64,000 nucleotides of DNA from Trichoplax sp. H2 (lineage: Eukaryota; Placozoa; Uniplacotomia; Trichoplacea), in the NCBI GenBank assembly GCA_003344405.1, contig NOWV01000142.1, forward strand, positions 124,001 through 188,000. Direction: 5' to 3'. Shown here piece by piece: positions 1-13,073 of this stretch (positions within the stretch are counted from its first letter, which is position 1; every line of letters begins with the position of its first letter). The notes beneath the pieces were generated by a model. The model was not told where the DNA came from and searched no databases. It worked only from the letters and a program-made list of their open reading frames with translations. The translations under genes were made by a program, and so were the position numbers.

Positions 1-845
1 TTAGCATGACAGGATACCCGATACGACTAGCCTCATCCTTTAGTTTTGCATCCGCTTGATCTTCACCATGATATCCTTCTATAATTGGGACACCAGCATC
101 CGCCATAATTTGCTTGGAAGTGCTTTAAGAGATAGAATAATATGTAATAAGTTTTAAGCTAGGTTCATCAGAGGAATAAATTTTTCTATTGAAAACCTCT
201 TAAGACCCATATCTCGAATTGCGCTTGCTGGCGGACCGATGAATACTATCCCTTGGGATTCACAAAGTTCAGCAAAGTCCGCGTTTTCAGATAGGAAACC
301 ATATCCGGGATGAATAGCCTTTTGGATAGGAATATTACGAACTGTAAATTACACGTTCGTTGCAAAATAGCATACGTAACACGGAATAAACTACAAAAGA
401 TTAAGCGTTTACTTGAGCTCCACAATAATTTGCAATATCAAGAATTTTATCGCCCCGCAAATAGCTATCCCGTGATGGTGCTTCACCAATATAGTATGCT
501 TCATCGGCCTATAAAGATGTAAATTATCCGATTCAAAACTTCATTCAATTACAAATAGTCGCCATATATTACTGTCGAATCGGGAAGACACGGTATCATT
601 TACCAATAGAGGATAAGTAAAATAAATTATAAACAACGAGTTACCATTTCAACGTGCATCGATCCCTGGTCTGCACTACTATATACGGCTACAGTCTTAA
701 TGCCCATCGATTTGGCAGTTTTAATCACCCTACAAGCAATTTCACCGCGATTCGCTATTAAGACTTTGGAAATCTTCTTTCTTTTGACTTCTATTGGGAT
801 AAAAAGATGGTTTTGGTGAATGATAAAATAAAAAAGCCTAGTCAT
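1..845 (-). CDS. MCCC1: Methylcrotonyl-CoA carboxylase alpha (biotin carboxylase) subunit, 5' part, cut by left window edge
   Basis: This is the biotin-carrying subunit of the mitochondrial leucine-degradation enzyme that carboxylates 3-methylcrotonyl-CoA. Four exons are visible on the minus strand: about 845-645, 508-413, 318-197 and 122 to the window edge. Junction phases agree (0, 0, 2). The first exon carries the biotin-carboxylase start [14 protein letters not shown]. The next encode [17 protein letters not shown] and then [21 protein letters not shown]. The last reads [20 protein letters not shown]. The GYHGEDQ stretch favours MCCC1 over the propionyl-CoA or pyruvate carboxylase subunits. 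The ATP-grasp core, carboxyltransferase-interacting region and biotin site lie outside the window. The start is uncertain: an ATG at 843-845 gives a short leader before KVLIANRG, but a good acceptor (pyrimidines then AATAG, exon from 790) suggests that the mitochondrial presequence may be on another upstream exon. Family assignment is firm. Confidence 0.9.
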
Positions 846-3800
846 GCTGGATTACGAGTATATAATTTAGCAGCAACTACTGTGTATCAAGTGTTATCTA
901 ATGGTTAAAGTTAAAACAGCACATTGGAAACATAATAATTATAACGATATCTATATTGAATACAGCAAAAGGTAAAAATAAGCTAAGTAATGCAAGCAGC
1001 AATGGTAGTTGATAGATTTATTTCTTAATTATACGAGTACTACTATCGAACGCTTACTACAATATTAGTTGGTAGTCATGAAAATAACAACATATAAGAT
1101 GTAATTGCAAGCACAGATGCCGTTAAAATCTACTTATTTTTTGCTAAATGACTCATTGCAAAATGGGTATCAATAGAATTTATAATTAAGATTATTGTAA
1201 AACATGATTATTTCAAATACTAATGCAAACTCGATTGCCCAAAAAGTCGCACGTCAGGACAATGTTACAGGAGGCTTTAATCTACTGCCATGAGTCTACA
1301 ACTAGTTCTATCCTTATCTTGATATCAATTTCACCACCAATATTTACTAACAATAGTGTGGAATAATACCTGTTGATTGATATCTTTCGAAAAGATTTCT
1401 CAATGTAACGATCGGTCTCCTATAATGCGATAGCAAAATATAAGCAATCCAATTACAACGTGGTTAATCAATAATATTTATTTCTTATTAATCCTGTTGG
1501 ATTAATTCGTTATGCGTTAATCCATGGGCCACTAGAAGAAGCTAGGGGAAACTACGGCTTCTTCGAGTGGTCTATGGTTATCCTATAGTATTACGTAAGG
1601 GAAGAGTCTTTGCATCGCCTTTAATGAAAATAAAGTTTGATTAATTATAATACCGATATTAACGTTAGGAAGGTAAAGTACTTAGGTCTAAGCATGCTAC
1701 TCATCGAACGATGTAAAGTGATGGTAATTTGCATTGAAAGTTGACAAGAAGCGTAGAAATTGTGTATCAACTATTTTACAGAGCAATTCTGGGTTAGGAT
1801 GAAGCAGGGTATGAAGGCTTTATACACAGTCTACGGGATAATAACAAGCTAATTCAGATTTAGATCCAAGCATATATTCTCTATCTACCGTTCAAGATTG
1901 TTTGGATAGAAAATCATTCCTACTGCTCCTAATTGCTCTAGGGAGCACTTTGGGTCAACAGTGCTATTCAACTGCTCAAGTTTACATAGGCAATGAACTC
2001 ATTTAATGGACAAATTAGCATCAGGATCGAAGTTCGAGCTTGTGCTCGCTAAAGGTTACGGAATCAGAAGGTGAGTTACAATGTCTCAAAAATTTGGCCA
2101 AATTTCACTACACTGCTACTGCTTGGCGAGTACAGCATGTCCTACAGACGCCATCTATCCACAGCTGCATCAAACTCCATGTTCTAACTTGGAAGGTTGA
2201 AGCTGGCCCAAGCCAATGGTCATAGAAAGAATATAAGAAAAACTAAGACACTAAGAGGTTTTACTGCGCTTAACTCATCCTTACTGCTACTCCTGGATCA
2301 GTATTGATACTACTATCTATCCATTGCTCAAAGATTCGATTCAATGACCCTTTAGGATAGGAAAATATTTGCACTGTTGATAAGTACGCTACTAGAAGTA
2401 TTGCATTCCTGTCGGTTGGAGCTCACAACAGCCAACCACGGTCAATGATAAAATGTTTATAAGGATAACTGGAACATTTTACGCCATCTAACTCAATTTT
2501 GCTACCATCATTCTAACGAATAGCTACCTCGGTGGATAGCATAGACACTGTCGTCTATCTATGACTGAAAATCACTACCAAAGCACAAAGGCATGTTCCA
2601 ATCTGCTGTGGTGGGGAGAAAAGTGCTGAAAGAGATTCAAAATGAATTGAAATTTTTTCAAAGCTCGACATATTACCTGTTGTTATACTTGCAAGAACTT
2701 TGTCGTAGCCAAAAGATCCTGTTGGCTATATTTATACCAATCTTGGAAGACATTTTGACATCGATTGAAGTGGATTACTCTGGATTATAGAACATGAACG
2801 AGGAAAGTTCAAAGTCTCAGTAATGGCTGCCTAGTCAATGGTGAAAACAGCTGTGGAACCTCAATCGCAGATAGACTCACTCTACCATGAACAACGAACC
2901 AATGTGCAACGACTATTGACTGAGCGGACACGCTCCCGTGTCAGCCCACTGCATCATTGTATTACAGTATGATAACATTGTTGTACGGTATTGTACTGAC
3001 TCGTACAGTACAGTACAGTACTGTACAGTACTATATACTGTAGTCCGCTAAGTATGGTACGCTGGTCCGGATCGGATCCTTTACTGCTACGGTACCAGTA
3101 CGCACTACGAAATGATCCAGACAGTCCTCCATATGCTCAAGCAATGAGACTCGCTGCAATGGGTGTAAACCTACCAGTCTAAGGCCAAAGATGGCCAAAA
3201 GCGCTTTGAGGTTGGGCGTTTGCAATACGAATATAAAAGTTGGCATATTCAGAATTGTCAGTTAGCATCTGCTCAAACTTGGAACAGAATTGACGACAGA
3301 TGATTGTTGAGAAGGAAAATAGCTTTATTTTAATGAATAAATTATTAATTAAGCAAGTAGAGACAGGGTATGAGGATTGTGAAAGGATAATCAACATCAC
3401 AAGGTTCAGACAGAAGACTTTGTACTATGGTCTATGATACACGAAGACGTATAATCAGCTATGGATGTTAATCTAGTATGACATGTATGTGGTACACTTG
3501 GGGGTTAGGGTATTTGAAACACTTTGCAATACTAATATGAAATGGCAACATTCAGAATTACGGGTTATCAACCACTGAAACTCGTAATAAAATAAAATTG
3601 ACGACTGATGATGGTTGCAAAGGGAAAGTAGTTTTATTTTAAACAAGAATAGGATAGCAGGATTATTAAGGTACCGCTAGAATAATGTGATGTCGAAATG
3701 TGTTCAAATTTTAAAATATTATCCAATGTTGCGCATTATATTAGGGCACAAATGCTGCTACATGCAAGTGAAGATAGTCGTGCTTATTAAGGCCACAAAT

Positions 3801-5455
3801 GTACTATCGCACTTGATTTCATTATAATAAAGTTTATAGTTGCTAGGAGTAATCAATTTTATTCTCGAATCGGAAATTGGAACAATGAAACAAGTAAAAG
3901 CAAAAATGAAGGTCAAGTAAGTTTAAGGAACTTCAAATACTGTACCAACCATTCAAGTGACTTAAGTCATATCTATTCTGGTATACCGTGGTGGTAGTAG
4001 ACTTGGCGTACAGTACAGTATAACAAAAAATCTCCATTTGAATGATTATTGAGAAAATACGAATACGGCCACAATACGCCAGGTATACGAACTATTTGCT
4101 CCGTTTGATCTGTTGGATTTTCTATTAATCTAGACTATTAACTTGATGCATAAAGTCATTTCTTAAATAAGATGCTATTGAAGAACGATGTCCATTCTTA
4201 CTATTCTATAATAATCTAAGATAAAGGATTAACAAGCATAAACTCGTATTTAATATGTGATCCATTATTAGCTTATTGGACTTACCAATCCGACACGATA
4301 GTCTAGATGCAATACTTTGCACGAAGACTATAACTAAATAGGAGGTTAAGAATGGTAAGGTAGAATGCAATAGATTAAGAAATCATGATACGCTGGTATA
4401 CTAGAGTATGAAGAGGATTTATGCTATACAGTTCTGTTGTTACAGTAGTTACGATATATATTATCTATTCCGTAAATTAATCGTAGTATCCGTACTGTTA
4501 TGTATGTAAGAATATAGTAACTTGTTGTACTGCACCTAACGTGTTAGCATAACATAAGGTAATGAATTACTAAGATTAGGGTATAATACGCTTTTACGGC
4601 TATACTATTGAAATGCAGTAAATCCTAAATAAAAGAGACTTTCAGTAAGCTTACTAGGAGGAGTGTATCAAAGTTCCTCGTACTAACGTTAACGACTAAG
4701 AGTGGAAATACAACGCGTACGATCGGGGACTTTTCAAGAATTTTCTCTTAAAAAAAGTCCCTGGTACGGTATAGAATTGACGAATATTGCTGCAATCCAT
4801 TCAGTAGGCAGATTATCATTATATAATACTCGTATTAAAGCATATTGAGCAATTATTCATACTGTTATCTTGTATACAAAGGTATCTAGTATTCATCTTT
4901 CATAAAAGATATAGAATCATGATCAAGAAAATTTTTATTCGATATTGAAGAAATAAAATTGTATTTGCTTGAAAGTATTTATGGTACAAACAATCTGTAG
5001 TAATCCTGATTGTCAACGGTTAGAATGCAAGTCAATATTGTTGTAATTGACTCAAGGTAATTTCTTCGAAACTTGAAAATAACCAATAATAACAATGATA
5101 ATAATAATAGCCTACGCGTTTAACATACTTAATCAAATATATATAATACTAGCGAAAATCTGCAAAGTGAGAGTTTATGATTACCGGTAACGAACATACA
5201 TCGTTGGATTTCTTTAGAATAAAGTTTTCTCTCTATATCAATAAATTGAAATAAAATGTACAGTACGCGTTCAAGTCCATGAGGTCGTGCCAATAGATAT
5301 TAATAACTCTTTCAGTCTCCAATACAAAATTCATTCTTTTCGATACCATTAGTAAAATATTTTCAACGCTACAAACAATGCGTATATTGATATTGCTTAT
5401 GCATTTACTGTGGATATTAAAATACGGATTCAAGTTTAGATTCGGCCAAGTTTAA
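846..5455. other. Intergenic, no supported gene
   Basis: No exon with a recognisable product was found in these 4.6 kb. Short open frames at 2040-2225, 2593-2790 and 3031-3400 have no family resemblance I can name and no coherent splice partners. The stretch holds an imperfect hairpin at 1522-1577, a small inverted repeat around 4726-4762, and GTACTGTAC/GTACAGTAC clusters at about 2960-3045 and 4008-4022. The part next to MCCC1 should contain its promoter and possibly its first exon. Confidence 0.5.
1522..1577. repeat. Imperfect 21-bp hairpin with 14-nt loop
   Basis: The left arm 1522-1542 (CCATGGGCCACTAGAAGAAGC) and the right arm 1557-1577 pair at 18 of 21 positions around a 14-base loop. 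It sits alone in non-coding DNA. It could be a small MITE remnant or a transcribed hairpin. Nothing in the sequence decides between these. Confidence 0.6.
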
Positions 5456-7825
5456 TTAATTTATGTCGTCATCATAGGATAATCCCTTGGACCATTCGTA
5501 TAATTCTCCTGCTTGTTCTTCCCATTCATTTCCTTCAAATATGATATCATCGATATTTGTACGTGAGGTTGACTTTCTGTCTTGTTGAGTGCCTCTATAA
5601 CCTATAACCTGATTACTTTGCCGCTTATTATCATTATTCGGCTACAGAAAATGAAAATCTCAGTTATAAATATTCCAATTACTGAATTTGAAATATTTTT
5701 CACCTCATTGCTTTCGAAATCTTGATTAAGGTAATTTTTTCTCATAGATGCTACACGTTTTTGAGCTCTTCTTGATCGGCGTTTGCTTTGGGAAGTTTCA
5801 TGGTTTGTTGGTAAACCTGCTCTATCATTAGATGTTGTAGCAGATCTATTCAAATGAAAGAAATCAACGTAAGAATTAGCTGCTTGATGCGTTATGACAA
5901 TACTACAGTATATAATTTACACAATCGGTTCCTGGCTGTTATTAAAATATTAGTAAATGTACTACAGGATTGTTTAATGATGTTAATGTTATCTTAAATA
6001 TCATATTACAATGGGGTTTGTGCCAATATTGGTGGACCCAAAGGCAATCCAGAATTTGGAACATAGTAATCTACCATCTGAGGGGCTTGATCTACAAGCT
6101 TTCTAGTTATTACTCCAGTAGCCATATAGGATAGAACATCATGCATAATATGATGGCGTGGAACATCTAAAATGGTTTGATTAGAAAAGCGCTTATTTAA
6201 AAATTGTATACCTCACAGTCACGAACATTAAATTATGCATGCCTACTAATATAATTATTCTTAAAAATGCTTTTATATATGTAAAGATTTATAATTAAAA
6301 TTACTTTCTAGTGACAATCGTCGCCATAAATTTTCTTTGCCTCCTTTCGCTGCTTCTTTCTCATCCAAGTTACTTTGAAACTAGAAATAATGTTTGTTGT
6401 TAATTTCGATATTTACTAGTACTAATATGTGAGAGCTATGATAATTGTAATTGTTTACTTTGTATGCGTTAAAAAATATCTTTAATAAACCTTTGGATCA
6501 AGCCAGCTTTATTTGATAGAATAACACATATTAAATACCTTAAGATAATCCTGTAGCGTAACAACATCAATTTCATCAGTGATTTCATGACATTCTCTAT
6601 CCCAAGCATCAGCGATCATTTGATCATAGAATTTTCTGTAGCCCATCATTTTGCATGCATCAGCAGCTGCCTATGATTTGAATATAAAATTATTATATCA
6701 ACTATATGATCTTACTGCATAAGGCATGACGCAATTACCAGGATGGAATATAGCATCAATTTCATATATATTAAATCATACCTGGGATGCAGGCTTTATA
6801 ATTGTTCTGCCATTATAGTACTTTACTCCAAGATTTCTTCTGTCAATATAAATCTTAAACAAAATACTTGGAGGAAACTCTTGACCACCAAATCTAATGT
6901 AATTGTAAATTTACGGAAATGTTAATCTTACTATAAACCAAGCTACAGAAGCATCTTTCAAAAATAGTCGCACGATCTCGCATAATTTTAAATTACCTAA
7001 ATCGAATTTTTGCAGACAATGCTTTATCTTTTAACAATTCTGACTCTGTTGGACATATTTTTCGTATAACATCGAAGCTGATTGATGTTTCCTGTGTTAT
7101 AAGGAATATAATCCTTGCGTGAGTACGCTTTCAATCGAAAAGAAATTAAGTATAAACTATTTCAGTATCTAGTATACTACAGTTATTTAGTGTCAACATT
7201 TACCGCTTTACATAGAGCATCTTTCAATAATTTGAAAACCTGACGATCTCGATAAGACCACCAACACTTCTCAATAACTCTGACAGCGAGTATTTCGACA
7301 GTACTGTGAAAAATGCCAATAACACGATTCACTGAAAATTACTGTGCAATAAAAACCCATAAAGTTGATTTGTAGTTCTAATATAGAGCCTAATGACTAT
7401 CAATTCAATTAACTTATTACAAAATGCGTCATTAATTATCAAGCTGATCGAAACACTCGTTTGAAGTCTAGATGATACAAGCATGCCTTTAAAAACTACT
7501 GTTAAGAGTATTGTATTCGCATTGCAAGTATAAAATTGATAGGATAAATTAAAAGCGAATTTGTTGCCTACAACGGCGACGAAGATAATCTATAATGATT
7601 TCTTAACTTGTAATCTTTTTACCTGAAACTATATCTTCTAAAATAATGATCATTGGAATAATTTATAGCCTTATTTTTGGAATTTTTTTGAGCTATTTCT
7701 AATGCAGTAATCCCTCGATTTTCATTTGTAGCAGCGCTATCTGCGAATGGTTCCGTCCAAGATGATTGATAGGTACCGGCCGTAGCTATAGGATAGTTTT
7801 GCATCCGAGAAAATTCTGGGTTCAT
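5456..7825 (-). CDS. CXorf58-like protein (uncharacterised conserved animal family), 9 exons
   Basis: Exons on the minus strand: 7825-7623, 7303-7204, 7091-6997, 6893-6782, 6670-6539, 6380-6305, 6166-6010, 5845-5704 and 5608-5456. All phases join without a stop, giving 389 residues. The second exon has an IQ-like helix (AVRVIEKCWWSYRDRQ). The next two contain KIRFRFGGQEFPPSILFKIY, followed by DACKMMGYRKF and DEIDVVTLQDYL. These follow the order and wording of human CXorf58 as I recall it, including SLENVPRH and a basic AQKRVASMRKNYL segment near the C terminus. The biochemical function of the family is not known to me. The C terminus is acidic (SYDDDIN). The exon ending at 6010 uses donor GTAATA, so failure to splice there reads straight into an in-frame TAA. 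The neighbouring GRTP1 gene is divergent. Confidence 0.8.
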
Positions 7826-10677
7826 ACTTAATTGCTATGATATTATATGATATCAGCACAATATGAATCAGGAATCGTTTGATAAGGTTTGAATTAAGGG
7901 CTTCAGAATGTCGACGAGGCCAAATTACAACACTGCTTTAAAACCATGAATGTTATGGATATATACTGTACATTAAAATAACTGGTTAATCATCGTTGAC
8001 AATCTGTTGTATACAATTTTGAGCAAAGTTATTTACAAATTGGTATGATCTATAACTAATACTGTATCTTATTACAATTATTTTTCTCCACTAATTATAT
8101 AATTAGTGTATTGCATGTCCATATATTAATTGATGTGCACGTTTCACTATCCTATATAACTGTAGGATAAGTACAAGTATAACTGATTAAATTTGCAGAT
8201 AACTTGGTATACTTATAATATAGTCGTATCGCAATTATATTATCAAAATTAAAACACTAGCCTACTATTATTATTATTATTAAATCTAGCGCTTGATCAA
8301 CTAATGTAGATCTCGTTCGTATCTTATGCTACCAACTAGAATGCGTGATTACGATCTGAGCAACTACTTAAGAAGCTAAAAAATACTACGCCAACACTAT
8401 CCACTAAGAGTATTGCCTATTAAAGTACGTTATGAAATTTATAACTGACAATACTGTACAAATGTACAATTATAAAAATTAGAAATACAGAACGGAGGTT
8501 TTCGCTGCTTCTTGGCTATATCGTCGCTTCCAGCAGTCGTCGTAATTGCCTTTGGTCATTCTAATAGTCAGTTCGTATTTTTAGACCGTTACCGTGGTAA
8601 TCAGGTTTTTATTGCGTTTGCGCAATGGCTGCTTATGATTTCTCAAGTCAATCCATTGGAAAGTAAAGATGCTTCTACACTATACAGTGCAACTTACCTA
8701 TAAACTTTTGCTAGCATTAGTATGAGTACGAAATTGTGTCTTGCGTTAGTTCATTTTAGCCAACGTCATGTTTGTAACGCGAAATCGATTGCAGTATTAG
8801 CGTGCATAATGGTCGACTGCATTGTAGCGCAAACATAAGCCTTTTACCATAGAAATTACCTTACCAATTTTAATTTTAGCTGCCAACTCTGCTACAGTAC
8901 GCAAAACCCACATAGTGTACATTGTACTGCACCTACAGTACTTGAACCGTACTGTAGCGGAGACCATTGTCCTACATGCTACCATGGCCACCATTTCTCC
9001 ATTTCTGAATTTCGACTGGTTTATTCTCTGCCATTTGCCGCTGCTTAAGAGCATAAAGGTAACTCAAAGGTCGACCAATTGCAATATTCATCTGGGTAGC
9101 AAACTATTAATAACTATCCATTTGTATTTAAATGCTAATATAATTAATACCAGGTGTATTCCGTACCGTATTAGAGAGATTGCTACAGTAGACTATACAA
9201 AGTGTACAGTATAAAATCGCTAAATACAGCACTGGAAATCAAGAAAAACAACGAAATTGGATGATCTGGAAGTAGTTCTATGCTAATTTGTTCGGCTCAT
9301 CTCATTCTTCATAAACGGTACTGATATAGACGTCTTGGATACACATTCTATATATACATTTGTTATTCTCGATGACAATGAATGCGTGAGGATTTCCTTC
9401 AATAGTAAAATCACATCAGAATTCTGGCGTTGTACCTGCATTAATTTATTAATCGAAAACTAAAGTCTGATCCGTAAGCCCTCAAGTAAGCAGAATGCTG
9501 TACAACAGGAACAACTTAATTCAAAATTGGTTAAATAAATATATGATGTTGATGCTAACTTAAAATAATCTAGGAAGACTAATCATATCTACCCCACTAG
9601 CTTCATTATTAAACTTATACTCCACTGTGGAACAACGGAACTATATTCAGCACAATCGCTTCTTGTATAAATTCTGCGCTCGTATCCTACTAGTGATCGT
9701 TATTTGAGGACATTGTATGCACATACTAGCAATTATTACTTCAATTTATGCTATTTCCGAGATCGTATAAGCACACAGACTACAAATTTACCTAAAGTGA
9801 AATGATTTCAGAATCTGTGTTAAATTAAGTTTTGAGGTATGCATGTCCACTGGGCACTCCTGTTCCGTCGTTGTCAACATGTGACAATTATAATTATATG
9901 AGTGTGTAAATCAACGACGTCAACATGAAACAGTTGATAACGTATGATTTTATGTATTATTATCGAGCTTTTTCAGCGATTGACCCATCGTATTACTATC
10001 GAGTTGATAAACTATATTGATCAACTTGCAGGAAGCCAATTATTATAAGCTACGAGTGGATAAAGTACTGTATAGACCTATTATTCTAGTAGACCTCTTT
10101 TCTTGGTGCTTCTATAAATAAAGAATAACTTATTCTGGTATCGATACTTAATCATTTTAATTATCTTAAGATTTTTCTTAATAACCCGTAACAAGTAACA
10201 ATAATACACTCTCGCATATCTAGTGTATTCGTACAAAGCTATAATTTACAAACCAGTAAAATATAGCAAAGAAGGAAAACTACGTGCTATTTCAGTGCAT
10301 GCTTTGCTACGTTCTTGTTATTATACAGTACGATCATTAAGTGTAGATTAAACCAAGAAATAAAAATTCGGTTGAAGAAATTCAATCAATTCTAGTTCTA
10401 AAAGACTACGGTAAATTACGCCTTATATATTTGCTAGTGTATCTAAACACAATAGATTTATGATCAAATAGATCACCCTAGCAATGATAATTATTCTTAT
10501 CCATAGCGTTTTTATTAATACCAATACATGAAAAAATGTTTCTTACTTACCATTTCAATACGTTCGTATATCTGCCTGACAAATGTGATTAAGAATATTC
10601 GAATTAAGCTTCTATTTCTAGAAGATGGGTATTAACGTAACGTTAAAACTCTTATAAAATAGTCATAAATGTAAAGT
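7826..10677. other. Divergent intergenic region between the CXorf58-like and GRTP1 genes
   Basis: This 2.85 kb stretch lies between two gene starts pointing away from each other, so it should hold both promoters. No coding exon is convincing. Open frames at 8512-8703, 8797-9054 and 8915-9214 overlap on opposite strands and resemble nothing I know. A TACTGTAC-type cluster lies around 8893-8957. Confidence 0.5.
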
Positions 10678-13073
10678 ATGGCGACTTCATATCAAGATTT
10701 AGCCGATAATATCCGAAATAAGCAAAATCAACGAAAACTAGAAATGGAACGATCGCATAATAACAACGATGAATACCAAAAGCCAAGGTAATTGTCGTAC
10801 GACTATTTAGTAACAATTATCCATTTATTGACATTCTATGCTATTATTTTCTTATTAGGATCGATGGGAATGGATTTGAGCGCAGTGCATCATTTAATTT
10901 TGAACTTTATAACTCTATCATGTCGGATTATTTGGTAGTACTGGCTCGGCGAGCTACAAGATGGCAAAAACTTTGGCCCTCATCAAATCAACGTCAGCCT
11001 AAACGATCTGCAACAAGTATACCGAAAATTAGTAGACATAAATATTGTCGTTACTATTTTTATTCGTTAGTTATTTAACAATAATTAGTCACTGGTCACA
11101 AATTTTGTTCATAGCCTATAAACATTTATGTGAATGACAGTAATATACAAAAATCTATGCGGAGCATATAAGTCAACTTTTATATATTCTGACTCGATTC
11201 TTTTTCCTTTATAGTTAAAAGATATATCAGGAAAGGTGTTCCAGATGGTGTACGGAAACAAGTAAGCTGTAATCCTTACAGTGAGAGATCTTACAAATGG
11301 TCACTATTGTATTTTATAAATTATTTATAAATGACATTCTGAATATGACTTGGAATATTGGCTAATAAAACTTTTCCTCGTACAGTTTATTAACATGACA
11401 TCTGCATTTATCCTGTTAGGTATGGATGTTTGCTAGTGGTGCCGATAAATTAATGAAACAAAATAAAGGCGTATATCGAAATTTATTAAGCAAAGCTGAT
11501 AATGCAGATGTTATATCAAGCGTTGAAAAAGGTTAGTTTCATTGATTTATAAATCTTGCGATTATGGTTTGGCAACAGTTACTACATAGAAAAGTAAATT
11601 GTTTTTATTATAGGTTGTTTTTATAACTCAATCACCCACTTTTTGTTGTATTCGTAGATCTTTTCCGCACCTATCCTGACAATATTCATTTTCGACGAGA
11701 TTCGGATGACAGTAAATGCGAACAATTATACGATGTCTTAATCGTTTACGGACACTACAACAAAGGTGTTGGCTACTGCCAGGTAAGTTTTTAATGGAAC
11801 TCGATTTCACCAGTGTTATGTAAAGCTTTGTAGCCACTTTTATGATCCATTGTAGCTATAATGACCATCCTACTTATAATTGTAATAAGGGTTTAAACTA
11901 CATTGCTGCTATGCTACTATTGGTTATAAAAGATGAAGAATCTACGTTTTGGCTACTTGTAGCTTTAACAATGAATCTATTGCCAAGTAATAAAACGCTG
12001 CTTATTCATCTTGTAAATTACTTCATCTGCTTAATATTGTTGGAAGGTTGCTGCTAGTCGGTTCCGTAACAAATAAAATCAATATCTATTTAGATTATTA
12101 CTCGAAAGGATTGAATGATTTAATTGTTGATCAAGCCGTTTTCGATAAATTACTGAGGTATTTTGTAGTTTTGTTTTATTTCTAAAATAATTAATCTACA
12201 ATTGATATTAAAAGAATTTTATCTATTTATCTTAACTAACCGTGAGCAAACAAGCTTCCATATTAATTAAAAAATCTTTCTTTCTTATTAAGTAAAAAAT
12301 TACCTGATTTACATGCACATTTGAAATCTCATGGCGTTGATGTACCTTTATTTGCTACGAAATGGTTCATCTGTTTGTTTGCTGATGTTTTGCCTTCTGA
12401 AGTAAGATTTGAAATCATAACTAAATCATCTATACAGTACGATCAAATTCGTAGGTCTTCTAGTTAATATATACGAACACCTACAATAATTAGCACTAAT
12501 CAATATAATCGTTAATCCTGGGCTTATACCTTTAGACAGTTCTTCGTTTATGGGATGCATTCTTTTATGAGGGATCAAAAATAATATTTCGCGCTGCGTT
12601 AACTATTATGATCAAACTAGATGAGCGGCTGAGATCAAAGGATGACCTGGCTTCGATATTAGAAATTTTCAAGGTAGTTTTTTAAGCTACTAATAGCACA
12701 TGTTTTGTCATTAAATGTATTTATTTCTAGCTAGGAAGTACATCATAATGTTATTTTGAATTCCTTTTTAATAGTCGATAGCAGAATTACCCGAATTTCT
12801 TAACTGTCATCAATTCATAGCGGTATGTAGGCTGCATCGCGAAGGACAATGATATAACTCTAAGCAAAAGTGTCTTCTGACTACATATATTTTTGGATAT
12901 TATTAACATCTACTTAATAGTGGCTGTTACAGCCTACCATCTCAGTATTTCTAGTATAAAATACTAATGATCTTACTGGAATTATTTATCAGGCAATATT
13001 TGAGATACCGAATCCACTATCAATGGATACAATTAAACAATTACGCCAGGAGTGCGCAAAACCATCGAATTGA
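10678..13073 (+). CDS. GRTP1: TBC-domain Rab GTPase-activating protein, GRTP1 (TBC1D6) type, 11 exons
   Basis: Exons: 10678-10787, 10859-11016, 11215-11261, 11420-11531, 11658-11782, 11890-11986, 12094-12157, 12293-12401, 12536-12673, 12775-12822 and 12993-13073. The frame is continuous for 362 residues. TBC proteins speed GTP hydrolysis on Rab GTPases. The TBC domain starts at RKGVPDGVRKQVWMFASGA. The catalytic arginine finger is in VEKDLFRTYPDN and the glutamine finger in GVGYCQGLNYIAA. Later motifs are KWFICLFADVLPSETVLRLW and EGSKIIFRAALT. The lead-in GFERSASFNF and the C terminus LSMDTIKQLRQEC match the GRTP1 subfamily from memory. The start ATG opens a polar, asparagine-rich N terminus. 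The target Rab cannot be told from sequence. Confidence 0.92.

Noticed and set aside
3031-3400. Two overlapping minus-strand open frames
   Set aside because: No recognisable motif; one starts inside GTACAGTAC repeats.
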